Source: Nothophaeocryptopus gaeumannii (lineage: Eukaryota; Ascomycota; Dothideomycetes; Mycosphaerellales; Mycosphaerellaceae). Taken from it: a stretch of DNA of 64,000 nucleotides. This document shows positions 40,036 through 50,624 of this stretch, piece by piece. A program made the translations under genes and the position numbers. The stretch's first letter is position 1. Every line of letters begins with the position of its first letter. The notes below the pieces were generated by a model, which did not search any database, was not told where the DNA came from, and saw only the letters and a program-made list of their open reading frames with translations. The DNA is taken from NCBI GenBank assembly GCA_031771865.1, contig JASISA010000040.1, forward strand, positions 1,488,001 through 1,552,000, written 5' to 3'.

Positions 40036-41079
40036 ATGGGAACGAAGCGCCCGGAATTTTACAGCACACATCTGACACAAGAGAGAGCGAAATGGTGGTC
40101 GGCGTGGTTCTCACCCGACATGAAGGCTTCAGTTCGCGGGGAATGGCATTTGAATTATCAGGCTTACATGGAGGAGTGCGACCTTGATCTGGACGACCGA
40201 AATGCTGGAGACGTACTGCAACAGGGCATGATGCTTTTCCGACGTCTCGAAGCAAAGCAAACTCGATACAACGTCAGAGAGCAATACTGGGACCACGGTA
40301 CCTCCCTCGTGACCGCCATTCTGCAGAACCTCGGCGCTGGTACTGCTTCTTTACCACCAGAAAGCGATTGTGTTCTAGTCAGTCTCGACATGGAGGGCAC
40401 ACCTGGCCGGCAGATCAGTCAGATTGGATGGGCGACACTGGATATGCGACACCTATGGGCACTCAAACGGCAAGCAACAAGCCGAGATGTAATCCAAACA
40501 TACAACCTGAGCATTCCAGAAAGGCGATCGAGGAAAGATGACTGCAAATTCCTATTTGGCAGAACTGGTCAATTCGAGCCTGATGAGCTGCGTGAGACTA
40601 TCAAGGACATGTTCAAGATTGAGGATGATCAAAATCCTGGAAAGACTCGGGAAACCATCTTAGTCGGTCACCAACTCAGCAGCGAGCTCGCTCACTTCGC
40701 CAAATTAGGCGTACAACTGAGTGAGCTGCCGTTGCTCAAGGGATTCGTTGACACCCATTCTGAAGCTATGCAGACTTTGGGACGGGCTGGCAGTATACAA
40801 AAGGTCTTGAGGTCTTTGGATGTCCCTTTCTATGCTGGAGCAATTCACTGCGCAGGGAATGATGCCTTCTATGCCATGAAAGCTCTGTTAGCTATTGCGG
40901 CAAAGAGGGTTGAGGCGGATGCTGCTTCGGCTGCAGGATGGATGAGAGAGCTCGCAAGGGATCATCAGGAGGACCATCCGACACATCTTCATTTGCCACC
41001 AAAAGGATGGACGTGGGAGACGGCCAAGCTGAATATTGATGGAGAAGCAGGGAGTGCCACTACAATCAAGATAGCTTAA
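40036..41079 (+). CDS. Gfd2/YDR514C-like DEDD-exonuclease-fold protein
   Basis: Single exon, 347 residues. A helical N-terminus is followed by an RNase-H-like exonuclease fold: VLVSLDMEG for the first acidic pair, QIGWATLD, then ILVGHQLSSELAHFAKLG, FVDTHSEAM and HCAGNDAFYAMKALLAIA, which supplies the H-x4-D of DEDDh nucleases. This arrangement matches fungal Gfd2-like proteins (suppressor of dbp5 in yeast). Whether nuclease activity remains is unclear: D and E of SLDMEG and the HCAGND pair are present, the DTHS position is less standard. Intact. Confidence 0.72.
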   Translation: MGTKRPEFYSTHLTQERAKWWSAWFSPDMKASVRGEWHLNYQAYMEECDLDLDDRNAGDVLQQGMMLFRRLEAKQTRYNVREQYWDHGTSLVTAILQNLGAGTASLPPESDCVLVSLDMEGTPGRQISQIGWATLDMRHLWALKRQATSRDVIQTYNLSIPERRSRKDDCKFLFGRTGQFEPDELRETIKDMFKIEDDQNPGKTRETILVGHQLSSELAHFAKLGVQLSELPLLKGFVDTHSEAMQTLGRAGSIQKVLRSLDVPFYAGAIHCAGNDAFYAMKALLAIAAKRVEADAASAAGWMRELARDHQEDHPTHLHLPPKGWTWETAKLNIDGEAGSATTIKIA

Positions 41080-41582
41080 CGAAGTCTCTGAACATTAGAG
41101 GAAGCCGCAATCGACAACTTTCTCAAAATCAAGTGCTCTGTCATAAGTTCACGGTCAAGACATGAGTGACATGGCGGAAGGTGTATGTTCAGGGATGGAT
41201 GTTGTGGTGTGAAAGAAAGGATTGAGGCGGGCCGAAAGGGAAGTATAGCATGGACGAGCAGCGTGTAGACGAGAAGCCTGAGGGCAGCTGCGGTATTTAC
41301 ACCAGGTATGAGCCAAAACGACTTCTCTCTCTCACCAACACGGGCTACGTTAGATGCCCACAGTCGCGATTCGAGAAACATGGCACCAGGCGCAGTACTG
41401 GAGTGGCAGATCAAAGACACGGAGCGGGACTATGCCAAGACTTTCACGTGCCGGACTTCAGTATCATTTCCTAACCAAGCCCAACCCTGTATTAACTTGC
41501 CATGCTTCCAAGTTGCACTTAGAGTTCATATTCAACTCATTTCAACCTCCTCCATGCAGTCAGATCAACAAGATCAATTCTA
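41080..41582. other. Intergenic region upstream of tRNA-Leu
   Basis: 500 bases with only accidental frames. Confidence 0.3.
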
Positions 41583-41704
41583 GTCAGTTTGGCAGAGTGG
41601 TTATTGCGCCACCCTCAGGAACCGACGAGCCCTGAGACGTTCTATCCAACCGTAAAAGGTGGTAGGTTCCTTCGGGAGCGCGAGTTCGATTCTCGCAGCT
41701 GACG
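41583..41704 (+). tRNA. tRNA-Leu(CAG) with a 37-nt intron
   Basis: The acceptor arms GTCAGTT (41583) and AGCTGAC (41697-41703) pair, with one G-U, before discriminator G. The D arm contains GGCAGAGTGGTT (A box). The anticodon stem is CCACC/GGTGG, and the loop C-T-CAG-G places anticodon CAG at 41616-41618. The intron, about 41620-41656, starts after position 37 and holds CCCTGAG, complementary to the anticodon loop. A long variable arm with TCC/GGA, the class II hallmark, precedes the T arm GCGAG-TTCGATT-CTCGC (B box). A T-run with one C directly after (41705 onward) is the Pol III terminator. Confidence 0.93.
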
Positions 41705-41788
41705 TTTCTTTTTGCTCAAATGGCTCCCAGACGACCAATGCCAACGATGCCTAAAACCCGTACTAGTTGACAGAATACACTCCACGTC

Positions 41789-43532
41789 TTACTTCGTCTC
41801 CTCGTGCACCGGCGTGACCAACTCCTGCTCATCGTCGTGGTCTCCAAATACCCCAGCCATCTGCTCCAAACTCTTGCCCGTAGTCTCCGGCACAAAAAAG
41901 AACGAGAACACCGCTGCTGCGAAACAAAAACATCCGAAGAACAAGTAAGTGCCCCATCCTAGCTTCAGTTGCATTTCGGGAACGATGACCCCAATGATGA
42001 AGTTTGTGATCCAGACCATAGCTGTAGCAGCACCGACACCTTTGGCTCGCTTGTGATTGGGGTAAACCTCTGCGGGAAGAGTCCACGCGAGGGGACCGTA
42101 GGAGGATGCGTAGGCGAGGACGTAGATATCTAACAGTCTGCATCAGCAAAAGTCTTGACAATATGGACAGAAAAAGTACTCACAGATCAGAGCAACCCCG
42201 AACCATCCAATGCCCTGATGACTCGTCCACTTGCCATCATACGTCCTCACTATCCCCGCCATAACCATGTGAGGAATACCCATGGCGATGCCGCCGAAGA
42301 TGGCTAGCTTGCGACGACCCATCTTGTCCAAGTACAAGAAAACAGGAACGCCTGCGACGAACTGACAGATGTTGACCATGCCGGAGAGTATGAGTGACAT
42401 TTCGTATCCTTGTCCAAGGGCGGCGAAGAAAGTTGGTGCATAGTAGACGAAGGCGTTGATGCCTGCGGAGTTGTTAGTTGTGGACGATACGTGAGGAGGT
42501 ATTGCTCAACTAACCTGAGAACTGTTGGAAGAAAGGTATCGCAAGTGCGACAGAGGTGCGACGAATATACTTTGGTCGGAACAGGGACGCCCATTGCTTT
42601 AGCTCCAGCATGATCGCATTGGTGTTTGCTCCATGCTCGCGGAGCAGGATGACTTCATTTGTCTCCACCTCTTTGACGATTTCTTTCCACTCCATTTGGA
42701 CCCGACTGTCAGTCTCTGGGAGAGCTCTAAGGCGAGAGATTGTTGTCAGACTGTCTTCGTTTCGATGTCTCATCGCCAGCCATCGAGGCGAAAATGGGAA
42801 GAATTGGATCCCAATGCCAACCACGAGTGCCGGTCCCATTTGCAAAAGGAACGGTAGTCGAAACGACCAGTCTCCATCGATATATCTGGTTCCGTATGTG
42901 ATCCAGTAAGCGATTATAGCCCCAATAACGATCGAGATGGCCTCGAGAACAAGCAAGGATCCTCTCAGATTCGGCGGCGCAACTTCTGAGATGTATATTG
43001 GCGCTCCCATAGCCAGCGTGCCCACTCCAATCCCTCCAATCGTTCTCCCAGCAACGAGAGTGCCATAATCCATCGCGCCGGTCTGAATCGCAGCGCCAAC
43101 ACAGAAGAACCCTGTCGCAAGAGCAAGTCCATACTTCCTCGAATACCGATCCGCAAACATCGGAAACGCCAAACATCCGATGAAAGCTCCTAGTTCCAGC
43201 ATACCCGTCATGAAGCCTTTGTAGAAGCCATAGGAAGCATGACCAGGAGCAGTTTCAGGGAACTGTTTTTCGAATTGGGACATGGTGAGGATGAGCGAGA
43301 TGACGCCTTGGTCGTAGCCAAAGGAGAAGCCACCGAAGGAGGCCAGGAGCGCTGCTCCAAAGACATAGGGGGATTGGATGATGCCTGTGATGCCATTGAT
43401 ACCATACTCGAGGTCCTGCTGCTGTTGGTTCTCGGTATCTTCTTCGTAGATGGACTCGCAGTGCTCAATGCGACCCTCCCCGGCCATCATGTCTTTGGAC
43501 TTTTGCTCGCTTGCCATCCGTGCGTGGTCCAA
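41789..43532 (-). CDS. MFS sugar transporter (SP family)
   Basis: Exons 43532-42515, 42462-42184 and 42129-41789, donors GTTAGT and GTGAGT, all phases closing to 545 residues. Sugar-porter signatures: FSFGYDQGVISLILTM in TM1, FADRYSRKYGL between TM2 and TM3, AGRTIGGIGVG, EVAPPNLRG, FFPFSPRWLAM, FFQQFSGINAFVYYAPTFF across intron 1, DKMGRRKL, YASSYGPLAWTLPAEVYPNH and a final FFVPETTGKSLE. Twelve segments, plasma membrane, proton-coupled uptake of a hexose, disaccharide or polyol; the substrate is not determinable. A Met at 43517 is an alternative start. Intact. Confidence 0.93.
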
Positions 43533-44032
43533 GTATGTGGGGGAGGTAGATTGGACGATGTGTCAGGAGACCAATTTGCTGACTGATAGTCGAGGGCAGA
43601 CGAAGTGCCGAAACAAATTTGCTTATTGATAGTCGAGGGCAGACGAAGTGCCTCAAGCAGGGAGAACCCGGAACGAGTATGTTTGACCAACCATGATACC
43701 TCCCATGAACCTAGTGAGCGCCATGCGGAGTCCATGTGGAGTCCGATCTGGGGTAATTTGACGGAGTAGGAGAGAACTGGTTGTTATCCATGAAACATGC
43801 GATCAGATAGCGAAGGCGGCTCTTCCATCTGACATCGGACTTATCCCAGAGATCGAATCTTGGCGGTTTCGGACGCATAACGCCCAGCCTCTATCTCGTA
43901 TAGTCCAATCCTCCGATGCACAGCTTGGCCGTATCATCGAAAGTCAGCCAGAGAGCTGCCCTAAGTTGAAACCTTGTTTCTGGGAGACATCTTGGGTGGA
44001 TTGGGGAGCGGGCTTCGGGCGGTCGCAATGAA
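43533..44032. promoter_or_regulatory. Sugar-transporter promoter with a 43-bp tandem duplication
   Basis: Two copies of a 37-bp block, starting AATTTGCT and ending GACGAAGTGCC, lie at about 43573-43609 and 43616-43652, period 43 bases, differing at a few positions. They sit 40 to 120 bases upstream of the start codon at 43532, in the 5' UTR or core promoter. The rest is unremarkable. Confidence 0.6.
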
Positions 44033-44935
44033 CTATGAGGATGCCGATAGTGCTGTGCGTAGGACTTCAGGAACGAGCCACTGACGACCCGTTGCAGTAG
44101 AATGACTAGAGCCAGACAACATGCTTGATACCGTTCTCAAGTCCCTCACTGAGACTTGCAACCCTCTTTCATGCATCGCCCGCCTCACCATCAATTCGAT
44201 AGACTTCCACATCACCGCCTTGTGACCAACCACAGCCACATACTTCCCGTCGCGGCTAACTCGCATACCACGGATGACGTCTAGGTGAGTACGAACGTGT
44301 CTCATTTCTCTCAGGCTCCTTCTATCATCAGATAGCAAGACGATAGCAATCGCATGTCCTGCCGGAGGACCGCCAACAACTTTCAGATTTGGTTGGCGAG
44401 TAGCGATATGCCGCTCCCGCCGGTTGCTGACGTATAGAACGTTGATCCATGACACATTGATGAAGGGTGCAGAATAATCAGCCCGCTTCCATGTTTCGCA
44501 CTTATTTGTGTTCAAGCTGATGAGCGTGGTGAAATTGCTGCGTTGACCTGAGATCAATAGCCTGCGCTCCATCCTGGGTTGACGACCAAGTCCACTACTG
44601 CGTGCCAGAGGGCAGAAGGCATCGTGGCAGTCGTCGAACGCATGTTGCAAAGTTAGTCTGGAAGAGAAGCCTGAGGACGCACCAGCCATAGCTTGATCGG
44701 AGATGTTGAGGGATCGGACATTCGATGTACGCCGGTTGAGCGGATGGGAGGTTGTGCCAAGACTCTCGAAAGCCCATGTCCGGCGCACAAGTCTCGAGTC
44801 CTGGCGTTCGCGGATGTCAAAATCCAGTTGCAATAGATTGAAGCCAGCAACTGATCTCTGCGACCATTGTTCCGCTGACTCGAAGGATGTTGAGAGGGTG
44901 GCGAAGAGCAGACGGAGATCCATGGTCGGGCGCAT
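44033..44935 (-). CDS. Hypothetical protein
   Basis: Open frame of 300 residues without internal Met bias. The start is MRPTMDLRLLFATLS. The C-terminal third (IRGMRVSRDGKYVAVVGHKA) is reminiscent of one WD40/beta-propeller blade, and the centre has INVSWINVLYVSNRRERHIA, again strand-rich. I recognise no family and splice sites could extend it. The length and balanced composition argue for a real gene, but only moderately. Confidence 0.4.
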   Translation of the reverse strand: MRPTMDLRLLFATLSTSFESAEQWSQRSVAGFNLLQLDFDIRERQDSRLVRRTWAFESLGTTSHPLNRRTSNVRSLNISDQAMAGASSGFSSRLTLQHAFDDCHDAFCPLARSSGLGRQPRMERRLLISGQRSNFTTLISLNTNKCETWKRADYSAPFINVSWINVLYVSNRRERHIATRQPNLKVVGGPPAGHAIAIVLLSDDRRSLREMRHVRTHLDVIRGMRVSRDGKYVAVVGHKAVMWKSIELMVRRAMHERGLQVSVRDLRTVSSMLSGSSHSTATGRQWLVPEVLRTALSASS

Positions 44936-45552
44936 TATCAGCTACCACGTCAACAAAGGTGTGGCCGTGCTTCCAAAGTCGGTCGCAGAGAAGCGAATAG
45001 ACAGCAATGAAGAGTCATCTCTCTCCCTGCTGATGATGTTGCTTAGGGGCTGGGATCTCGGTTTTGCGGATTGGTATGGGCCTCCGAAGAACTGAGGAGC
45101 AGGTGTTCATGACTAAAATGATTCATGCGGGACGAGCATGCTTGTATTCCGATACACATGCATACCTGATTGGTCTGTACTCCGTATGTAGATGCGAGGA
45201 TGCTTGGATGCTTGTTGTCAAAAGTAAATACAAGGTGAGGTGGCGAGCTTGATCCCGGTCAATCAATGCTGCATCAATTATTGAAGGCCGCTTGGCGGAG
45301 GCTGGAACGGCTGATAAAGCTTGTTTCATCAAAGTTACCCAGCCACCTCTCCCGCCCATGATAAACCCCAACCACCACACGACATCAACGTGAAACGAGC
45401 ACTCTCAACCACCACAATTGCTCAATAAACAATGGCTGGCAAGAATATACCATGCCTCGATGGCCCCATGTCCGGAGTCCGGCTTCTGCTCCCTGGTCAT
45501 CCTCCTGGAACAGAGCCTCACCACCGTCTTACTATCCTAGCTTGCGAGCAAG
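44936..45552. promoter_or_regulatory. Divergent intergenic region with an overlapping upstream ORF
   Basis: A 48-codon frame opens at ATG 45432 and ends at TGA 45576-45578, overlapping the main start at 45553 in another frame. Nothing else is supported. Confidence 0.45.
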
Positions 45553-47397
45553 ATGCCATACCTGGACCATTACGATGACCCGGATGAATATCTCACCAGC
45601 TCGAGCGAAGCGCACAGTGTAGAGCTGCCTCGTAGGCCTCCCAGAGCCGCCAGGACATCATCATACGACAATCGCAAACGAGAGCCTAGACGACATGCAA
45701 CGCCGAGAAGAGACTCACGCTGGAGGGAGTCAAGCTACAGAGACGGAGTGAGAGACTCTCGCGAGAAGCTGCCCAGATCCGCCAGCAGAGATCAGAGTCG
45801 AAGAGAACGACAGCCATCACGACAGACACAGGATGATAGACCAGATCAACAGGAGCGAAGACGAAGTCGAGCAGAACGTACAGATAGACCAACACCAGAC
45901 CCTGAGCGAGAAGCGCGGAGAGAGCGACGACTGGAGCGAAGGAAAAGTCGAGCAGCAGATGACCCTGAGCGAGAAGCACGAAGACAGGCGCGCAGGCAAG
46001 AGCGAAGACAGGGACGAGCTGCACAAGACTACATCCACGAAGCACAACGGCAAAGGAAGGAGCGACAAGCATCAAGACGCCGGGAGGATGAAGCTTCACC
46101 GCGAAAGCAACCGGAGCTTGACACGACTGGCTCTTCAGAATCGTCTCGAGATGTGTCGCCTTCGAAGAAGCCAGAGACTGAGAGTTCCACGACTCTGACA
46201 GACGAAGCGAGCCAGATCACACCTCCTCCACGCCCGCCTGCCGATGACAACTATTCCGAGGATGAAGACCTCGACTACGAGCGGGACTACCGGTCGAATA
46301 GACATGAGAAGCATAGTCCAAGACGCCACTCCAGGAGACATCACTCTCGTCGACACCTACCTCGGGCTGAAACACGGCAGTCTTCAGAGACCGACTGGGA
46401 TTACGACCTTGAGAAATCGCCCCACGACGCGAAACACCATTACTCGCGCTCAGCGTCAATGTACGATGAGCTCAAATGGTACAAACGTGGCGCGATGCCT
46501 GATCCTCGGAGCAAGTACCGAGAAGAGCGACGAGGCTGTTGTGCCGGCAGACGGAAGTGCTGCATCATCAGCATTGTGGCGACGGTGCTCATAGCTCTCA
46601 CCATTATCATTGCAGTGGCTGTGGTCGTCTCTCGAAACAAGTTTAGCTACACGACTTCGACTGCCCAAGTCAACAACACCGCAGCTTTCACTGCCGGTGG
46701 AGCTACGAGGAAGAGCGTGAACGATACCGGAGACGGCATTGGTGTAGGGTCGGACGTGTATACGTACTATCAAGGGAAGGTCACTCAATTCCCGAACGCA
46801 TCAAAATGGGTCTCTTTCGAGGACATGTGGAAGGACAATCTTGCCACTATACAGCAATCATGCGGATGGCTCAACGACGGCGCCGACGATACCGATGAGG
46901 AGACCACCAGCATTTACAATGCGATCCAGGACCGCGCCAATGCCTCGCTGGTCGATCATCGTCTCATTCTTGCTCTGGTCTTGCAAGAGTCCCATGGGTG
47001 CGTGCGACTATCGCATACGACCTCATCGGGTGGCGTGCGCAATACGGGACTGATGCAGGCGCATGATGGCCATGAGTACGATTCGAAACACAGCGCGAAA
47101 AGCATTCTGCTCATGATCCAAGACGGGACACAGGGGACTAAGCAAGGTGATGGATTGGTACAGTTTTTGAATACATATGGTAAGCTCTCATATATGTTGG
47201 GCAGGTTACTTTTACTGACTTTGATCGTTTTCGTAGGCAATCCATACGAAGCCGCAAGAGGCTATAATTCCGGATATATTCCAACCAGCGGCGACCTGTC
47301 CGAAGCAGCAGGCGCGACGGCATGCTACGTCTCAGATGTGGCGAATCGATTGACAGGTTGGGTCAAGGCTACATCGACTTGTCCAGGTGATACATAA
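45553..47397 (+). CDS. Single-pass membrane protein with lytic-transglycosylase/lysozyme-like ectodomain
   Basis: Exons 45553-47179 and 47237-47397, 595 residues; the 57-nt intron (GTAAGC to CGTAG, branch TACTGAC) also reads through in frame, so its retention is possible. Residues 1-320 are highly charged, Arg/Glu-rich with repeated DPEREARR units and SR dipeptides. A membrane helix (CCIISIVATVLIALTIIIAVAVVV, about 338-360, given in part as VLIALTIIIAVAVVV) follows a Cys/Arg cluster. The ectodomain has a lysozyme-like fold signature: LILALVLQESHGCVRL with the catalytic Glu, TGLMQAHDG, GDGLVQFLN, and YEAARGYNSG after the intron. Type II topology places it outside the cell. Activity on chitin or bacterial peptidoglycan is a guess from the fold. 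Confidence 0.78.
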   Translation: MPYLDHYDDPDEYLTSSSEAHSVELPRRPPRAARTSSYDNRKREPRRHATPRRDSRWRESSYRDGVRDSREKLPRSASRDQSRRERQPSRQTQDDRPDQQERRRSRAERTDRPTPDPEREARRERRLERRKSRAADDPEREARRQARRQERRQGRAAQDYIHEAQRQRKERQASRRREDEASPRKQPELDTTGSSESSRDVSPSKKPETESSTTLTDEASQITPPPRPPADDNYSEDEDLDYERDYRSNRHEKHSPRRHSRRHHSRRHLPRAETRQSSETDWDYDLEKSPHDAKHHYSRSASMYDELKWYKRGAMPDPRSKYREERRGCCAGRRKCCIISIVATVLIALTIIIAVAVVVSRNKFSYTTSTAQVNNTAAFTAGGATRKSVNDTGDGIGVGSDVYTYYQGKVTQFPNASKWVSFEDMWKDNLATIQQSCGWLNDGADDTDEETTSIYNAIQDRANASLVDHRLILALVLQESHGCVRLSHTTSSGGVRNTGLMQAHDGHEYDSKHSAKSILLMIQDGTQGTKQGDGLVQFLNTYGKLSYMLGRLLLLTLIVFVGNPYEAARGYNSGYIPTSGDLSEAAGATACYVSDVANRLTGWVKATSTCPGDT

Positions 47398-48275
47398 CGT
47401 TTAATAAACCTGCACCTTCGAACACGCCTTTTCTCTCTCTCTCTCAACTTTACATTATTCTGTATTGCTCATTCTTGACCGAGATGCGGGACCCAGTATG
47501 TCGCAACAGCCAATCTAGGGTTCAAAGGTTAGACACGAGCTCGGGGAAATGAGGATTGAAGACCTCGAAGGCCTTCAGAGCAGCGTCTGCTGTTTATAAG
47601 CACCGTAGGTCTCAGCTAATAATGCCACCTCGAACCTGACGAGGCACAGCCGCAAGAAGCTCTTCGCCGGGAAAAAGTTTTGCGACACTCGCGGGATTCC
47701 TCCCGCCGGCATGCAGCTTCAAAGCGATGGAGACTCATTTGGCCCTGATATTGACCATGGATGTTCTCGTGAACAGCGAGAAAAGCATGGAGATCTAAGG
47801 GCGTTGGTGGCAGCTTCGCTGCAAGCATGCGTCAAAAAGTCCACTCCAAGCAGGCGTATGATGACCACCGAAGATTACTGTTGGATGAACATCAGTGGAC
47901 AACTCAACCATGCTGTTTGCTTACTTCTCCTCAGCAACGGCTGGATGGAAAGAGTCTAGAAATGGCCGGATCGTTCTGTGAAGTCTGGTCATGGTTCTCG
48001 TCAAGACTGTGTAGCTCTGACAACTTGGGGTAAGAAACGAACCGAAGAAGTAAGATACTGTGCTTTTGCATTCGTGCTTCGTCCTTTCGCCAGGCTGCTA
48101 TTAGTGGCTTATCCTACATACCTGCCCTTGCGCCTCCTATTCAATTCTATCTCGAGCTCCCTGGAGGAGCGAACAGCATCGGTTTTGCTGCTAGCCCTTG
48201 CCCTGACTGTCAAGCGAGAGGTGTAGTACGCGGGTGCGGGTAGTGCACATACCGGAGTTAAGGTGGCTACCGACC
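47398..48275. other. Intergenic region
   Basis: Nearly 900 bases. A short TCTCTCTCTCTC tract near 47431-47445 follows the lysozyme-like gene. Otherwise nothing supportable. Confidence 0.35.
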
Positions 48276-50624
48276 TCAAGACAGGCCACGGCTCTCGCAC
48301 TCGCCCCAAAAGACCAGCAGTCTCCAGACCTTTTTGACGAGGGGCTCCGCGTCATCCTCAAGCACACCCTCCAGAGCCTCCTTGACCTCGACTGGCTTCT
48401 TGCGGTCTCGGATACCGTCCGTAACCTCATCAACGACCATCTCTTCTTGCACGCCAAGATATTCGACCACTTTACGCTGCACGAACGGCTTGATCTTCGC
48501 GTCGACAAGAGATGAGGTGAGGGCATTCCACTTGAGAGGGTGGGCAAATAGTGCGTCGGTGTCGGTTGGAATCTCACCAGCAAGCTGACCTCGAGCAGCA
48601 GCCTTCTCTTCGTCGGTCAGGTCCTGGCCGTGAACTGGAAGCGTAGAAGTGTCTTGCAGCTGCTTGAGCTCAAGTCGCTTCGTGCCAGAAGCAGCAGCAT
48701 CCTCCTCATCCTCAAGCAGACCTTCGACATCTGCTACGGTGCGCTTTGGTGCGGCTGCGGGCGCTTGCTTGGTCTTGGCGACGGATCCGAGGGAGAACTT
48801 GAAGCCGGCTGGACCGGCGTCGGCAGCCTTCGTCTCAATCTCACCGCCCATGGAGTTGAAGAAATCATGAGCTTGACCACGAGCTTCTGCAGCACGCTTC
48901 CGGTCATCCGCCTTCTCCCTCTCCTCCTGTCTGCGGTCAGCGTCGTCTGCACGCCTCTCCTCCTCACGTGCCAGGTCGCGCTTCCGTAGCCAGGCGGAGC
49001 GGTCCCTGTAGTAGAGCTCCCTGCCGATTCGAGCCTCTTCATCGTCATTCCAGTTGGAAAGTCTCTTGAACATGTCTTCCTTGCCTTTCTGCAGTTGATG
49101 CTTCTCCGCTTCGTCTCGGTTTCGTTCACGTTCTTGCGCCATACCACGGGTGCGCTCCCGCTGCTGCCATCGCCTCACGTTGTCCTCGTATTCGCGGTCA
49201 AGACTGGTGCTCTTCTTTTCCGCACGGCGGCGCTCAAGCTCGGAATCTGATTCCTCCGCGTCTTCGTCCTCGCGGTTGATGGTGATGCGCATGTCACGAC
49301 CGTTACGCTCAGCACCAGGAACGAAGACCACGCCATCTCGGTAATCACTGGGAATCTGCACTCCGCGGAAGCCCTTAGGTCCTGACGGAGCACCTTGCAC
49401 ACCTTGCACACCTTGCACACCTTGCTGTCCGCGTGGCCCGACTGGCACTCCGTTGGCGCCGTTAGCTGGACCAGAAGGTGCACCACTCGGCGGCGGAGAT
49501 GCGAGGCGGTTGGGACGAGCACGTTGTCTCTCTTCTCTCTCCATGTCTTCCTCCCGCTTCAAGCGCTCAACGTCTCTCTTGTTGGAACGATCGCGGAAAG
49601 CCTTGATTTCTTCAGCGACGACAGCGCGCATCTCGGGAGGGATATCAGCAAGGTCCTCGTCCAGATTGCCGCCTGGAATGGTGATATTTTCGATGCTGTC
49701 GCCATTCGCGTCTCCCATGGTGGTGTCGCCGTCGGCATTCGCGCCATGCACGCCGTTTGTGCCATTCGCCGCGTGCGACGCCTCATTGATGATGTTTGAG
49801 ATTGTAGACTGCAGCTCTTCTTTGGCGCTGTCCAGACGGAACTGGCGAGAGTTCTCATCTTCCTTCCGCTTCGACATCCATTCCTCGATGTACTTCTGAC
49901 TTGCTTCGTCTACCACCACTAACAGCTTCATCTTCTTCACCTCGTCATCATCGACTTTCTGCAGTGACCCATCGGCGTTGAAGAGTGGCACTTGAAGGTC
50001 GCGGAAGATCTCGTGCGCAGCTTCCAAGCTCTCGACGTCCTCATACTCTGCAAAGCCGAACTTGCACTTCTTGTCCTCCGCGTCTCGTGCTCTCTGCCAT
50101 CGTCTGAGCTTACCTGCACTGCGTAGGATCATCTCGAGCTGCTCATCACCTGGCACACCCTGGCCCAGTCCACCGACGAAGATGGTACGTGCCACCTCTT
50201 CGCGCGTCGGTGGCTGTTGAGCCATCATGCTGTCTCGTATCTGCTGACGGTCTCTGTCCAAGTTCCTGCCTGAGCTCGGATCGGCGCCCAGTCCTGCGCG
50301 GCCTCTGTGTCCCATGTCATCTCTTCCTCGTCCACCACGGTCGCCTCGGTCCCCACCCATTCGATCACCATTTGGTCGGCCGCCGTCCATGCCAAGTCGG
50401 ATCACGGGTGCATTGAAGTTGATGTTTGGCATGTTTGGAGGTGGCTGGAATTGGTTTTGCATGCTGCCGGGTGACTGAGAAATCATGCCTGGAGCAGCGT
50501 CGAAGCCAGGAGCGCCGCCAAAGCTTGGAGGCAGACCCATACCGCCAGATGGGCCGGTGGGTGGTCCGCCGTAGGAGGGTTGGCGGCCGCCGTATGCGCC
50601 TGGCGGAGCGTAGTTGTAAGCCAT
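48276..50624 (-). CDS. RBM25: RBM25-type splicing factor (RRM + PWI)
   Basis: Single exon, 782 residues. A Gly/Pro-rich N-terminus leads to an RRM at about 150-250 (RTIFVGGLGQGVPGDEQLEM for RNP2, KCKFGFAEYEDVES for RNP1). The middle is a long Arg/Glu/Asp-rich helix (about 330-600) typical of RBM25/Snu71, with a VQGVQGVQG repeat before it. The C-terminal 95 residues are a PWI domain (FAHPLKWNALTSSLVDAKIK, PFVQRKVVEYLGVQEEMVV, LVKKVWRLLVFWGECE). The nuclear protein links the U1 snRNP to splice-site choice. Intact; shares a 300-base promoter with the bS21m gene. Confidence 0.9.
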   Translation of the reverse strand: MAYNYAPPGAYGGRQPSYGGPPTGPSGGMGLPPSFGGAPGFDAAPGMISQSPGSMQNQFQPPPNMPNINFNAPVIRLGMDGGRPNGDRMGGDRGDRGGRGRDDMGHRGRAGLGADPSSGRNLDRDRQQIRDSMMAQQPPTREEVARTIFVGGLGQGVPGDEQLEMILRSAGKLRRWQRARDAEDKKCKFGFAEYEDVESLEAAHEIFRDLQVPLFNADGSLQKVDDDEVKKMKLLVVVDEASQKYIEEWMSKRKEDENSRQFRLDSAKEELQSTISNIINEASHAANGTNGVHGANADGDTTMGDANGDSIENITIPGGNLDEDLADIPPEMRAVVAEEIKAFRDRSNKRDVERLKREEDMEREERQRARPNRLASPPPSGAPSGPANGANGVPVGPRGQQGVQGVQGVQGAPSGPKGFRGVQIPSDYRDGVVFVPGAERNGRDMRITINREDEDAEESDSELERRRAEKKSTSLDREYEDNVRRWQQRERTRGMAQERERNRDEAEKHQLQKGKEDMFKRLSNWNDDEEARIGRELYYRDRSAWLRKRDLAREEERRADDADRRQEEREKADDRKRAAEARGQAHDFFNSMGGEIETKAADAGPAGFKFSLGSVAKTKQAPAAAPKRTVADVEGLLEDEEDAAASGTKRLELKQLQDTSTLPVHGQDLTDEEKAAARGQLAGEIPTDTDALFAHPLKWNALTSSLVDAKIKPFVQRKVVEYLGVQEEMVVDEVTDGIRDRKKPVEVKEALEGVLEDDAEPLVKKVWRLLVFWGECESRGLS

